Assembly: GCA_017464645.1 (NCBI GenBank)
Contig: JAFTZF010000006.1
Location: 1-47,318 of the forward strand
Length of the DNA: 47,318 nt
Reading direction: 5' to 3'
From: Lachnospiraceae bacterium
GTDB taxonomy: Bacteria; Bacillota_A; Clostridia; Lachnospirales; Lachnospiraceae
The notes below the pieces were generated by a model that was given only the letters and a program-made list of their open reading frames with translations, was not told the origin of the DNA and made no database searches. Shown piece by piece: positions 8,513 through 17,541 of the stretch (its first letter is position 1; each line of letters begins with the position of its first letter). A program made the translations under genes and the position numbers.

Positions 8513-9160
8513 ATGGAACGGGAAATGAATCTGGATGAAATATCCGATGGAAAACGATATGGATTAAATGATCTGGTAAAGGTAGGCTGCGAGGACTGCG
8601 CAGGGTGCTCTGACTGCTGCCAGGGGATGGAGGATACCATTGTACTGGATCCCTTTGACATGTATCGTCTCACGCAGGGACTTCAAAAGAGCTTTGAGGA
8701 TCTGCTGGACGAGGCCTGTACCTTAGGTATGGTGGACGGACTGGCGCTGCCAAGACTGAAGATGGCAGGGCCGAAGGAGCGGTGCGTCTTTTTAAATGAA
8801 CAGGGCCGATGCAGCATCCATGCCTATCGGCCGGGTATCTGCCGTCTGTTCCCGCTGGCCCGGGTGTACGAGGAAAACTCCTGCTGGTACTTTTTGCAGG
8901 TGCATGAGTGTCCCAAGAAAAACAGGACTAAGGTGAAGGTTCAGAAGTGGCTGGATACACCCAGTCCCAAGCGGTATGAGGAGTACCTGCTGCAGTGGAG
9001 GCAGATCTGCAGGCGCTTGCGGGAGAAGGCGGCAGCCAAAGAGGAACTGCGCCGGGAAATCATGCTGGGTATCCTGCAGAACTTTTACCAGACGCCCTAT
9101 GATGCAACGAGAGATTTTTATGAACAGTTTCAGGAAAGAATAGCCGCACTCCCCTGGTAA
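8513..9160 (+). CDS. YkgJ-family cysteine-cluster protein
   Basis: 215 residues. The N-terminal half holds the cysteine pattern of this putative zinc- or iron-binding family: GCEDCAGCSDCCQG (residues about 25-38) and, further on, CVFLNEQGRCSIHAYRPGIC followed by RLFPLAR. Late positions add CWYF and HECPKKN. Function is unknown; members are thought to bind metal or an iron-sulfur cluster. The start at 8513 has GAGGAAA upstream; a second in-frame ATG at 8525 is less well placed. It follows the RNA methyltransferase by 25 bases and closes this operon, with a terminator overlapping its stop. Confidence 0.85.
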   Translation: MEREMNLDEISDGKRYGLNDLVKVGCEDCAGCSDCCQGMEDTIVLDPFDMYRLTQGLQKSFEDLLDEACTLGMVDGLALPRLKMAGPKERCVFLNEQGRCSIHAYRPGICRLFPLARVYEENSCWYFLQVHECPKKNRTKVKVQKWLDTPSPKRYEEYLLQWRQICRRLREKAAAKEELRREIMLGILQNFYQTPYDATRDFYEQFQERIAALPW

Positions 9161-9176
9161 AGGGAGGCGGCTTTTT
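9143..9176 (+). terminator. Terminator at the 3' end of the YkgJ-family gene
   Basis: GCCGC-A-CTCCC pairs with GGGAG-GCGGC with one bulged A, then a T-run. The stem includes the stop codon region (TAA 9158-9160). It separates this operon from the convergent gene at 9218. Confidence 0.85.
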
Positions 9177-9217
9177 CTTTAGCAAAAATCAGCTGATTCC
9201 GAACGATATATGTGCAC

Positions 9218-10363
9218 CTAAGCGTCTGCATCCATAGTCGGAAACAGCCGCATCAACTCCAAATCCTTTGCCCTGTCATCCCAGCCCCGGATCAGCACCA
9301 GCTCTGCAGGCCGATTCTTATTAAGGCAGATCACGCAGGAGATCCTGCGCAAAGAGGCCAGTACCTGGTCCCGGGGCGTGAGGGTCTCCCGGCAAAGGAA
9401 ATCCGTCATCTGCTGCAGGGCCTGAGATGCATTTGGTGCAGGCAGGGTGGTCCAGCAGCGGCAGCCTCGGGAGGCAGCCTTCCAGAAGGGAAGAGCATTT
9501 TCCTGAGTCAGTTCATCCAGAATATAGTAATCCGAATCCAGCAGCAGGCCGTATTCCATCAATTCCCGGGTATCACAGGCTGCATTGGTCCGAGAGGAAG
9601 GAGCGGTATGCTGGAACATGATCTCCGGGTGAGACAGGGAAAACAGCTCCTCGGTTTCCTGAATAGCAAGAGCGCTTCGGTCGTGGGGAATCAGATCCAG
9701 CAGAGCATTGATCAAGATGCGCTGACGGCGGCTGTCGCTGCCGGTAAAGAGGAGGCACCCTCCCTGTCTGGCTTCCTTTGCCAGATGACGGGCGGCCTCA
9801 GAGGTCAAAAAGCCTTCAGAAACCAGGTCCTTCAGCCGCTTTTTTTTCTTGGGGATCCGATGTACATGCAGGTAAGGAGTGCTGACAGAATTGATTCTTC
9901 GGGAGGAAATGTGAAAGCACAGAATATCCTCCGGCCGGGAAACTGTGTCGCAGAAGCTGAGGACCGACTGGTTGTCTAAAAGCTGCAGTTCGTTTTTAGA
10001 GAGCAGGTATTCGATAAAGTGCAGGTATTGGTTCTTGCTCTGAAAATAAAAGGATGCAGTCTTGCGGACACCTAGGGCCTTCAGACGGATCTGGTCATGA
10101 GCCAGGATCTTGATGTCTGAGACCCGTTCGTCTTCCAGCAGATGAAACAGCAGAGCCTGTCCCACCAGGCTGTCCCAGATACGCTGGGCCATGAGGCGGG
10201 TCTGAGCGTCGGGAAGGCTTCTGAGGCGCAGAGAGTCCTGGATATTTTCCAGAGCCTCCAGCCGGAATTTGCGGGTAAAAAAGAGGGGCAGAGAACGTGT
10301 ATCTGCACCGATATTAAGAGTCCAGTAATCCATCATGTCTAAAAATAATGCTTGTTCCTCCAT
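9218..10363 (-). CDS. CpaF/TadA-like secretion ATPase homologue lacking a Walker A motif
   Basis: 381 residues, reading from an ATG at 10363 behind AAAGGAGG. The whole layout of a CpaF/VirB11-type pilus ATPase is present: LLEDERVSDIKI near 75, PYLHVHRIPKKKKRLKDLVS near 163, ILINALLDLIP near 216, an ETEEL segment near 236, ILDELTQENALPFWKAASRG near 281 (Walker B/Glu region) and TLPAPNASQAL near 306, which matches the His-box. However the P-loop position (208-215) reads GSDSRRQR instead of GGTGSGKT, so the Lys and Ser/Thr that bind ATP are missing. ATP hydrolysis is unlikely. The frame is otherwise intact. The 5' end overlaps the preceding minus-strand gene by 25 bases, so they form one operon. 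No pilin or TadB/C gene lies nearby. Confidence 0.8.
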   Translation of the reverse strand: MEEQALFLDMMDYWTLNIGADTRSLPLFFTRKFRLEALENIQDSLRLRSLPDAQTRLMAQRIWDSLVGQALLFHLLEDERVSDIKILAHDQIRLKALGVRKTASFYFQSKNQYLHFIEYLLSKNELQLLDNQSVLSFCDTVSRPEDILCFHISSRRINSVSTPYLHVHRIPKKKKRLKDLVSEGFLTSEAARHLAKEARQGGCLLFTGSDSRRQRILINALLDLIPHDRSALAIQETEELFSLSHPEIMFQHTAPSSRTNAACDTRELMEYGLLLDSDYYILDELTQENALPFWKAASRGCRCWTTLPAPNASQALQQMTDFLCRETLTPRDQVLASLRRISCVICLNKNRPAELVLIRGWDDRAKDLELMRLFPTMDADA

Positions 10364-10890
10364 AGTAAGCCTCCTTTGATGTAATCTGCAGCCAGAAGAT
10401 GAAGACGATGAAACTGTTCCAAATAGTCCGAATTCTGACCACAGTGTTTTCTGGTGTAATAAAATCTAAAAAAACGATTGTCCTGTTTGGTGGAAATGGC
10501 AGCCTGAAACGCTGCGTTGGAAGTAACAGCAAAAGCAGAACCCACAGGTAAGCGATAGAAACGCTGAAATTGGAGAAGGTCCCGCCGGGAAGAATAGTGA
10601 TTGCTGTTTAAAAGAAAAAAGCTTTGTTTGATATGGCGGAAATTACGGATAAAAAAGGTGGTAATCTCCTGGGTGGTGCAGAGAAAATAAAACATGCAAA
10701 AATCATTGTTTTCGATCCGCCGGCCCACGTCATCCTCCGGAACGCAGGAATGAAAGGTATAGGTAAACTCTGAGTTACAGAGCAAAGCGGTTTTACAAAG
10801 GGCTGTATAGGCGGCATGGCCTACGCAGTCGTAAAATTGCCGAACCTCCGGTCTGAGAGACTCGACAGCAAAAAAGCAGATTTTTTTAAT
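10339..10890 (-). CDS. Hypothetical protein, weakly CpaE/MinD-like, probable ATT start
   Basis: The reading frame is open from above 11000 down to the TAG at 10339, but holds no ATG, GTG or TTG before a TTG at 10785 that has no ribosome site. An ATT at 10888-10890 sits 10 bases after AGGAAAGGGG (10901-10910) and gives an N-terminus MKKICFFAVES of normal character; the product is then 183 residues. The second half follows the pattern of the C-terminal part of CpaE/MinD-like proteins: FYFLCTTQEITTFFIRNF, then FFLLNSNHYSSRRDL, then YRLPVGSAFAVTSNAAFQAA. No P-loop is visible. It lies directly upstream of a CpaF-like gene, which supports a degenerate CpaE-CpaF pair. Unusually rich in Phe, Tyr, Cys and Asn. 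Existence is likely; identity and start are tentative. Confidence 0.55.
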   Translation of the reverse strand: MKKICFFAVESLRPEVRQFYDCVGHAAYTALCKTALLCNSEFTYTFHSCVPEDDVGRRIENNDFCMFYFLCTTQEITTFFIRNFRHIKQSFFLLNSNHYSSRRDLLQFQRFYRLPVGSAFAVTSNAAFQAAISTKQDNRFFRFYYTRKHCGQNSDYLEQFHRLHLLAADYIKGGLLWRNKHYF

Positions 10891-10983
10891 ATGATCAACG
10901 CCCCTTTCCTTGTCAAAATAGAAATAAAATGTGTGGAAGTGAAGAGGAATTCTCTTCTGAAATTGAGAATTTAAGATAAAGTC

Positions 10984-11012
10984 ATTATACGGAATCCGCC
11001 TGTTTTTGTAAA
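10984..11012 (-). promoter_or_regulatory. Minus-strand promoter for the CpaE/CpaF-like pair
   Basis: On the minus strand TTTACA (11012-11007) and TATAAT (10989-10984) are separated by 17 bases. Transcription would start near 10977 and leave a leader of about 87 bases before the ATT at 10890. Confidence 0.75.
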
Positions 11013-11022
11013 TAGAATGCCG

Positions 11023-11052
11023 TTGACAATTTTTCGAAATTACGGTTATATA
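11023..11052 (+). promoter_or_regulatory. Promoter of the FGGY kinase-recJ unit
   Basis: TTGACA at 11023-11028 with TTATAT at 11046-11051 (17-base spacer; TATATA one base later is equally possible). AGGAGG follows at 11061-11066. It diverges from the minus-strand promoter 11 bases away. Confidence 0.7.
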
Positions 11053-11075
11053 GATAGTAAAAGGAGGTCAAAAAC

Positions 11076-12671
11076 ATGAAGGAAACAAAACGTGTCATTG
11101 AAGCAGGAAAAGCAGTATTGGGTATCGAGCTGGGTTCCACCAGGATCAAGGCAGTTCTCATCGGAGAAGACCATAAGCCCATTGCATCGGGCAGCCACAG
11201 CTGGGAAAATCGCCTGGAGAACGGAGTATGGACCTACTCCATGGAGGATATCTGGAAGGGTCTGCAGGACTGCTATCAGGATCTGGCCTCAGATGTAAAA
11301 AAGACCTACGGACTGGAACTGACACGAGTGGGGGTCATCGGTATCAGTGCCATGATGCACGGTTATATGGCATTTGACGAAAAGGGAGAGCTGCTGGCGC
11401 CCTTCCGCACCTGGCGCAATACTCTGGCTGGTAGGGCAGCGGCAGAGCTGACCGAGCTGTTCCAGTACAACATTCCCGAGCGCTGGAGCATTTCCCATCT
11501 GTATCATTCGATTTTGAATAAAGAGGCACATGTGCCGCAGATTACATATCTGACCACATTGGCAGGCTATATCCACTGGCAGCTGACGGGCCGCAAGGTT
11601 CTGGGCGTGGGAGATGCCTCCGGTATGTTCCCCATCGATCCTGAAACAGGGACATATCGCATGGACCTGGTGGAGAAATTCGACGCAGAGGTGGCACCCT
11701 GCGGCTTCTCATGGAAGCTTACGGATATCTTGCCCCGGGTGCTGTCCGCCGGTGAAGCGGCAGGGGTCCTCACAGACACAGGTGCAAAGCTGCTGGATGT
11801 GTCGGGCAAGTTGGAGGCAGGAATTCGGCTGTGTCCGCCGGAAGGAGACGGAGGAACGGGTATGGTAGCCACCAACAGCGTGGCCAGGCGTACCGGCAAT
11901 GTGTCCGCAGGAACCTCCATTTTTGTCATGGCAGTCATGGAAAAGGAACTGAAAAAGCTCCATCGGGAGATCGACCTGGTAACTACACCGGACGGCTCCC
12001 TGGTGGCTATGGTGCATGCCAACAACTGTACTTCGGATTTAAATGCCTGGGTAGGCCTCTTTGGAGAATTTGCAGAAGCCGCAGGCATGAAGCTGGATGC
12101 AAATGAGCTCTTTGGCCTGTTATACAATAAGGCCCTGGAGGGAGATGCGGACTGCGGCGGTCTTGTATCTTATGGGTATTATTCCGGCGAGTTTATTACC
12201 GGTATGGAAGAGGGACGGCCTCTGTTTGTGCGCAAGCCGGATGCCAGGTTTGATCTGGCCAATTTCATGCGGACCCATCTGTTTGCGGCCCTGGCCGTAG
12301 TGCGAATGGGTATGGATATTTTGAGCGGCGAGGAAGAGGTGGAGCTGGACAGCCTCATGGGACATGGCGGCCTGTTTAAGACCAGGGGCGTAGGCCAGCG
12401 GATGATGGCGGCAGCCATGAAGACCCCTGTCGTCGTAATGGAGACTGCCGGAGAAGGCGGTGCCTGGGGCGTGGCTTTGCTGGCAGCTTATCTGAAGAAC
12501 CGGGCAGAAGGAGAATCTCTGGCAGATTACCTGAACAACCGTGTGTTTGCAGGAAGTGAAGGCAGCTGTCTGGAGCCGGACGAAGGAGATGTGAAGGGCT
12601 TTGAAGCTTTTATGGAGCTGTATAAGGCAGGACTTGCTGCGGAGCGGGGAGCTGTGGACAGCCTGCGCTAA
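11076..12671 (+). CDS. FGGY-family carbohydrate kinase (probable pentulokinase)
   Basis: 531 residues. It phosphorylates a sugar with ATP in the cytoplasm; substrate not certain. Family features: [19 protein letters not shown] (phosphate-1 motif, near 18), [13 protein letters not shown] (near 91), [10 protein letters not shown] (substrate loop near 108), [11 protein letters not shown] (near 176), [14 protein letters not shown] (near 276, adenosine/phosphate-2 region) and [20 protein letters not shown] (near 427). The length and sequence style match a clostridial group variously labelled xylulokinase or ribulokinase; the arabinose genes that would settle it are not in the window. recJ follows after 15 bases, an unrelated function. 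Confidence 0.85.
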   Translation: MKETKRVIEAGKAVLGIELGSTRIKAVLIGEDHKPIASGSHSWENRLENGVWTYSMEDIWKGLQDCYQDLASDVKKTYGLELTRVGVIGISAMMHGYMAFDEKGELLAPFRTWRNTLAGRAAAELTELFQYNIPERWSISHLYHSILNKEAHVPQITYLTTLAGYIHWQLTGRKVLGVGDASGMFPIDPETGTYRMDLVEKFDAEVAPCGFSWKLTDILPRVLSAGEAAGVLTDTGAKLLDVSGKLEAGIRLCPPEGDGGTGMVATNSVARRTGNVSAGTSIFVMAVMEKELKKLHREIDLVTTPDGSLVAMVHANNCTSDLNAWVGLFGEFAEAAGMKLDANELFGLLYNKALEGDADCGGLVSYGYYSGEFITGMEEGRPLFVRKPDARFDLANFMRTHLFAALAVVRMGMDILSGEEEVELDSLMGHGGLFKTRGVGQRMMAAAMKTPVVVMETAGEGGAWGVALLAAYLKNRAEGESLADYLNNRVFAGSEGSCLEPDEGDVKGFEAFMELYKAGLAAERGAVDSLR

Positions 12672-12686
12672 GACGGGAGGAATAGG

Positions 12687-14408
12687 ATGTTAGAAGAACG
12701 CTGGCAGGAGGCGCCCCGTCAGGAGGGGAATGCAGAACTGGCCCGGGAGCTGGGCATCAGTCCCATGACTGTGCGGCTCATTCGCAGCCGGGGTGTGGAT
12801 GATGCAGAAGGCATCCGGAAGTATTTGCACGGAAGCCTTTCGGATCTGCATGATCCCAGGCTCATGAAGGGTGTAAAAGAAGCGGCGGCTCTTTTAAAAG
12901 AAAAAATAGAAGCAGGCGCAGCCATCCGGGTCATCGGAGACTACGATATTGACGGTGTGAATGCCACCTATGTGCTGTTGTCGGGCTTGCGGCGCTGCGG
13001 TGCGAAGGTAGATACAGTCATTCCCGACCGGTTAAAGGATGGTTACGGCCTCAATGAGAACCTGATCCGTGCAGCTTTTGCAGATGGGATCGATACCATT
13101 GTCACCTGTGATAACGGCATTGCGGCAGCGGCGGAAATCGCCCTGGGAAGAGAACTGGGTCTGACCATCATAGTGACAGACCACCACGAAGTGCCCTATG
13201 AGGAGGCGGAGGATGGCAGCCGCAGATTCGTTCTGCCGCCGGCTCACGCAATCGTAAATCCCAAGCAGGCCGACTGCCCCTATCCCTTCAAGAAGCTGTG
13301 CGGGGCGGCAGTGGCTTACAAGCTGATCCAGGCCCTGTATGGGGAAATGCATATTCCGGAAGAGGAAGTGCAGGAGCTGCTGGAATTTGTGGCGGTGGCT
13401 ACTGTAGGGGATATCATGGAGCTCTCCGGGGAAAACCGTATTTTTGTGAAATACGGACTGCAGCAGCTGGAGCGGACAAAGAATTCCGGCTATCGGGCAC
13501 TGATCACTGTAAACGGACTTTGGGAGCGCAAGCTGACGCCCTATCATGTGGGCTTTGTTCTGGGACCCTGTATCAATGCCAGCGGCCGGTTGGATACGGC
13601 CAGACGGGCTTTGAATCTGCTGAGCGCCAAGAGCAGGGCAGAAGCAGAAAGTCTGGCGGGAGATTTAAAGGCCCTTAACGACAGCCGAAAGGAGCTGACA
13701 GTCAAAGGGACACAAGCCGCAGTAGAGCTGATCGAACACAGCGGCCTGAAGGATGACCGGGTGCTGGTGGTCTATCTGCCCGATTGTCATGAAAGCCTGG
13801 CAGGCATTATTGCGGGACGCCTGAGAGAAAAATATAACCGCCCCTGTTTTGTCCTGACCAATGGAGAGGAAGGGGTCAAAGGCTCCGGCCGTTCCATTGC
13901 AGCCTATTCCATGTATGAGGAGATGACCAAGGTCAAAGAGCTGTTTACCAAGTACGGAGGACATCCCATGGCAGCGGGCCTTTCCATGGAGGCGGAAAAG
14001 GTGGAAGAACTGCGCCGGCGGATGAATGAGAACTGTACGCTGACACCGGAGGATCTGGTACCTTTCCGGGAGTTTGACGGGATTCTGCATCTTCAGTATG
14101 CGGGCGAGCAGCTGATCCGGGAGCTGGAGTTTCTGGAGCCCTATGGAAAGGGCAATGAGCGGCCGCTGTTTGCGGAGACCCGTGTACAGGTGACAGGAGC
14201 CCGTATCCTGGGAAAGGCCAAAAATGTGCTGAAGCTGCAGCTGCTCACCGGCGCGGGAGCCTGGGCAGAGGGGATCTACTTCGGAGATGCAGAAAAGATG
14301 CTGGAAGCTTTGGAACAAAAAGAGGAGTTTTCCATACTCTATTATCCTGAAGTAAATGAGTACATGGGAAAGCGAAATGTCCAGATCGTCATTATGGCAG
14401 TGCGCTAA
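12687..14408 (+). CDS. recJ: Single-stranded-DNA-specific 5'-3' exonuclease RecJ
   Basis: 573 residues, the short form common in Clostridia. DHH-family metal motifs: VIGDYDIDGVNATYVLLSG (motif I, near 88), TCDNGIAAAAE (near 139), IVTDHHEVPYE (DHH, near 165) and NASGRLDTARRALNL with KYGGHPMAAGLS (DHHA1, near 424). The last part is the OB-fold/extension. It degrades 5'-ended single strands during recombination, mismatch and base-excision repair. Start behind GGGAGG. The order recJ-apt-rel is widely conserved in Firmicutes and supports the call. Confidence 0.95.
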   Translation: MLEERWQEAPRQEGNAELARELGISPMTVRLIRSRGVDDAEGIRKYLHGSLSDLHDPRLMKGVKEAAALLKEKIEAGAAIRVIGDYDIDGVNATYVLLSGLRRCGAKVDTVIPDRLKDGYGLNENLIRAAFADGIDTIVTCDNGIAAAAEIALGRELGLTIIVTDHHEVPYEEAEDGSRRFVLPPAHAIVNPKQADCPYPFKKLCGAAVAYKLIQALYGEMHIPEEEVQELLEFVAVATVGDIMELSGENRIFVKYGLQQLERTKNSGYRALITVNGLWERKLTPYHVGFVLGPCINASGRLDTARRALNLLSAKSRAEAESLAGDLKALNDSRKELTVKGTQAAVELIEHSGLKDDRVLVVYLPDCHESLAGIIAGRLREKYNRPCFVLTNGEEGVKGSGRSIAAYSMYEEMTKVKELFTKYGGHPMAAGLSMEAEKVEELRRRMNENCTLTPEDLVPFREFDGILHLQYAGEQLIRELEFLEPYGKGNERPLFAETRVQVTGARILGKAKNVLKLQLLTGAGAWAEGIYFGDAEKMLEALEQKEEFSILYYPEVNEYMGKRNVQIVIMAVR

Positions 14409-14426
14409 AAGAACAAAGCAGCTGTC

Positions 14427-14455
14427 TTGAAATATTTCAGCAACCGTGCTATACT
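14427..14455 (+). promoter_or_regulatory. Promoter upstream of apt
   Basis: TTGAAA at 14427-14432, 17-base spacer, TATACT at 14450-14455. It lies between the recJ stop and apt and would let apt-rel be transcribed separately. Confidence 0.7.
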
Positions 14456-14529
14456 TAGGAGTAATTTGATACTTTTGGCCCGGCAAAACAGGAGAAGGAC
14501 CGGGAAATGGAAAAAAGGAGTGTAAATCC

Positions 14530-15054
14530 ATGAAAAAACTGGAAGACTATGTAAGAAGTATCCCGGATTTCCCGGAGGAAGGAATCATTTTCCGTGATGT
14601 GACATCTGTATTGCAGGATGCGGACGGACTGCAGCTGGCCATTGAGTCCATGCAGCATCTGCTGGACGGGGTTGACTTTGATGTAGTAGTAGGTGCAGAG
14701 TCCAGAGGCTTTGTATTCGGTACACCCATTGCTTATAATCTGCACAAGCCCTTTGTACTGGTTCGTAAGAAAGGCAAACTGCCCTGCGAGACCATTTCCA
14801 AGGAGTACGACCTGGAGTACGGAAGTGCAGTCATCGAGATGCACAAGGACTCCATTAAGCCCGGTCAGAAGGTGGTTCTGGTAGATGATCTGATCGCTAC
14901 CGGAGGAACTATCGAGGCTGCAGCACAGCTGGTAGAAGAGCTGGGCGGCCAAGTGGTCAAGATTATCTTCCTGATGGAGCTTGCCGGTCTGAAGGGCCGT
15001 GAGCGTCTGGCCAGATATGATGTGGCATCCGTAATTTGTTACGAAGGAAAATAA
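14530..15054 (+). CDS. apt: Adenine phosphoribosyltransferase
   Basis: 174 residues, the normal length. It makes AMP from adenine and PRPP (purine salvage, cytoplasm). The N-terminus LEDYVRSIPDFPEEGIIFRD is typical, GAESRGFVFG and LVRKKGKLP follow, and the PRPP-binding motif VVLVDDLIATGGT stands near residue 115. Start behind AAAGGAG. rel begins 24 bases downstream; pairing purine salvage with ppGpp metabolism is a common arrangement. Confidence 0.96.
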   Translation: MKKLEDYVRSIPDFPEEGIIFRDVTSVLQDADGLQLAIESMQHLLDGVDFDVVVGAESRGFVFGTPIAYNLHKPFVLVRKKGKLPCETISKEYDLEYGSAVIEMHKDSIKPGQKVVLVDDLIATGGTIEAAAQLVEELGGQVVKIIFLMELAGLKGRERLARYDVASVICYEGK

Positions 15055-15078
15055 AAGTTTAGCGAGACAGGTGATTGT

Positions 15079-17406
15079 ATGTCAGAATTGCAGAAACGCA
15101 CAAATGAAACCATTGCTGAAGTGAAGAAAAAGGGAAGAGAAGAAGTCATGGCCAAGGACGAGAGTGTGCTGGCTATCGATGACTTTACCAGCCCGGATGA
15201 GCTGTATCAGACCCTTATAGCCAGTGTACGCAGATACCATCCCTCTGCGGATATTTCCATGATCGAAAAGGCGTACAAAATGGCATCCGAAGCTCACAAT
15301 GGACAGCTGCGCAAGTCGGGTGAACCCTATATCATTCACCCTCTTTGTGTCGGCATCATTCTGGCGGATTTGGAATTGGATAAGGAGACCATTGTGGCGG
15401 GCCTTTTGCACGATGCAGTGGAAGATACCATTATGACTACCGAGGAGATCGTCCAGCAGTTCAGCGAGGAAGTGGCTCTTCTGGTGGATGGTGTGACCAA
15501 GTTGGGACAGCTGTCCTATTCCAAGGATAAGATCGAGATTCAGGCAGAAAACCTGCGTAAGATGTTCCTGGCTATGGCCAAGGATATCCGCGTTATTTTG
15601 ATAAAGCTGGCAGACCGCCTGCACAACATGCGTACCCTTCAGTATATGAAGCCGGAGAAGCAGAAGGAAAAGGCCCGGGAGACCATGGACATCTATGCTC
15701 CCATTGCCCAGCGTCTTGGTATTTCCAAGGTCAAGAACGAGCTGGATGACCTTTCTTTGAAATATCTGGAGCCGGAAGTGTATTATTACCTGAAGGAGCA
15801 GATCGCAGATACCAAGAGCAGCCGGGAGGCTTTCGTACGCAGCATTGTGGCTGAGGTGAAAAAGCATATTGAAAATGCAGGCATCGAAGGCAAGGTAGAC
15901 GGCCGGGTGAAGCATTTCTTCAGTATTTACAAAAAGATGGTAAACCAGGATAAGACCCTGGACCAGATCTATGATATGTTTGCGGTACGCATTATTGTGG
16001 AATCTGTCAAGGACTGCTATGCTGCCCTGGGTGTGATCCACGAGATGTATACCCCCATTCCGGGCCGGTTCAAGGACTATATTGCCATGCCCAAGCCCAA
16101 TATGTACCAGTCTTTGCATACCACATTGATCGGTCCCAATGGCCAGCCCTTTGAGATTCAGATCCGGACCTATGAGATGCATCGTACGGCTGAGTATGGT
16201 ATTGCGGCTCACTGGAAATACAAAGAGAGCAGCGATGGCAAAAAGCCCGTGGGCAAGCAGGAAGAGGAGAAGATGAGCTGGCTGCGCCAGATCCTGGAGT
16301 GGCAGCGGGACATGTCCGACAACAAGGAGTTCATGAACCTGTTAAAGAGCGACCTGGATCTGTTCTCCGAGAGCGTATATTGCTTTACCCCAAGCGGCGA
16401 TGTGAAGAACCTGCCCAACGGCTCTACACCTATCGACTTTGCATACAGTGTTCACAGTGCGGTTGGTAACCGCATGATCGGTGCCCGGGTAAATGGCAAG
16501 CTGGTGACCATTGACTACAAGATTCAGAATGGTGACCGGATTGAGATCATCACGTCTCAGAATTCCAAGGGCCCCAGCCGTGACTGGCTGAACCTGGTAA
16601 AGAGCACCCAGGCAAAGAATAAGATCAATCAGTGGTTCAAGACCCAGTTTAAGGATGACAACATCCAAAAGGGAAAAGAACTGATGATGCAGTATTGCAA
16701 GACCAAGGCCATCAGTGCATCCACCATTTTCCGTCCGGAGTTCCAGGACATCGTGATGCGCAAATACGGTTTCCGGGACTGGGATTCTGTGCTGGCAGCA
16801 GTGGGACACGGCGGTCTGAAAGAGGGCCAGGTAGTTAACAAGCTGCGTGAGGAATATGAAAAGGTCCACAAAAAAGAGATTACCGACGAAAAGGTACTGG
16901 AGGCTGTTGCCGAGAAGGACAACAAGATCCAGCTGGCCAAGTCCAAGAGCGGTATTGTGGTAAAGGGCATCACAGATGTATCTGTGCGTTTCTCCAAGTG
17001 CTGCAGTCCGGTGCCGGGTGATGAGATCGTCGGTTTCGTAACCAGAGGCCGCGGTGTTTCTATCCATCGGACAGACTGTGTCAACGTGATCAATCTGACA
17101 GGCATTGACCGCCAGCGTATGATTGATGCAGAGTGGCAGGATGCCAGCATAACCGGCTCCAACGAGCGCTATATGACGGAGATCAAGATCTTCGCCAACA
17201 ACCGTACCGGACTTTTGGTGGATATCTCCAGGATATTTACTGAGCGTCAGATCGATATGGCTAAGATCAATTCCCGCACCAGCAAGCAGGGCACAGCCAC
17301 CATTTCCATCTCCTTTGAGATTCACGGAAAGGAAGAACTGCAGCGGATCGTGGATAAACTGCGCCAGGTGGAGAGCGTACTGGATATTGAGCGTGCAACC
17401 GGCTGA
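15079..17406 (+). CDS. rel: Bifunctional (p)ppGpp synthetase/hydrolase Rel
   Basis: 775 residues with all domains in order. HD hydrolase: AHNGQLRKSGEPYIIHP (near 72) and AGLLHDAVEDT (near 107). Synthetase: VKHFFSIYKKM (near 277), PGRFKDYIAMPKPNMYQSLH (near 328); the RFKD form is the RxKD motif of bifunctional enzymes, not the ExDD of RelA. TGS domain: VYCFTPSGDVKNLPNGSTPI (near 434). C-terminal ACT: FANNRTGLLVDISRIF (near 703). It makes the alarmone under amino-acid starvation on the ribosome and degrades it otherwise. Upstream apt lies in the same unit. Confidence 0.97.
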   Translation: MSELQKRTNETIAEVKKKGREEVMAKDESVLAIDDFTSPDELYQTLIASVRRYHPSADISMIEKAYKMASEAHNGQLRKSGEPYIIHPLCVGIILADLELDKETIVAGLLHDAVEDTIMTTEEIVQQFSEEVALLVDGVTKLGQLSYSKDKIEIQAENLRKMFLAMAKDIRVILIKLADRLHNMRTLQYMKPEKQKEKARETMDIYAPIAQRLGISKVKNELDDLSLKYLEPEVYYYLKEQIADTKSSREAFVRSIVAEVKKHIENAGIEGKVDGRVKHFFSIYKKMVNQDKTLDQIYDMFAVRIIVESVKDCYAALGVIHEMYTPIPGRFKDYIAMPKPNMYQSLHTTLIGPNGQPFEIQIRTYEMHRTAEYGIAAHWKYKESSDGKKPVGKQEEEKMSWLRQILEWQRDMSDNKEFMNLLKSDLDLFSESVYCFTPSGDVKNLPNGSTPIDFAYSVHSAVGNRMIGARVNGKLVTIDYKIQNGDRIEIITSQNSKGPSRDWLNLVKSTQAKNKINQWFKTQFKDDNIQKGKELMMQYCKTKAISASTIFRPEFQDIVMRKYGFRDWDSVLAAVGHGGLKEGQVVNKLREEYEKVHKKEITDEKVLEAVAEKDNKIQLAKSKSGIVVKGITDVSVRFSKCCSPVPGDEIVGFVTRGRGVSIHRTDCVNVINLTGIDRQRMIDAEWQDASITGSNERYMTEIKIFANNRTGLLVDISRIFTERQIDMAKINSRTSKQGTATISISFEIHGKEELQRIVDKLRQVESVLDIERATG

Positions 17407-17441
17407 TACAGGCCGCTCTGATTGGAAAGAGCTATAAAAAC

Positions 17442-17495
17442 TTAACATAAACTTTACATTCCCTTCTTTCTTATTTTACATAGATTTGATAAGAT
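17442..17495 (+). promoter_or_regulatory. Putative PhoP box and promoter of the Na/Pi cotransporter-phoRP unit
   Basis: TTAACA at 17442, TTTACA at 17453, TTCTTT at 17464 and TTTACA at 17475 lie exactly 11 bases apart, with the third copy degenerate. The Bacillus PhoP box is a row of TT(A/C/T)A(C/T)A repeats with the same 11-base period. A -10-like TAAGAT follows at 17490-17495 without a good -35, as expected for an activated promoter. Confidence 0.7.
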
Positions 17496-17541
17496 GAAAT
17501 CAAACGTCGATTTATGTAAAATTAGATGGAGGGAATTTTTT

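Noticed and set aside
9815..9875. The CpaF-like gene as a working pilus ATPase
   Set aside because: The P-loop position lacks the Lys and Ser/Thr needed for nucleotide binding, and no pilus genes are near.
9212..9979. Plus-strand frame of 255 codons over the CpaF-like gene
   Set aside because: The minus-strand protein matches a known fold from end to end and has AAAGGAGG at its start; the plus frame matches nothing and begins without a ribosome site.
15082..17448. Long minus-strand frames (376 and 368 codons) opposite rel
   Set aside because: rel is complete and unmistakable on the plus strand; the mirror frames have His/Gln/Leu-rich sequence of no known family and arise from codon bias.
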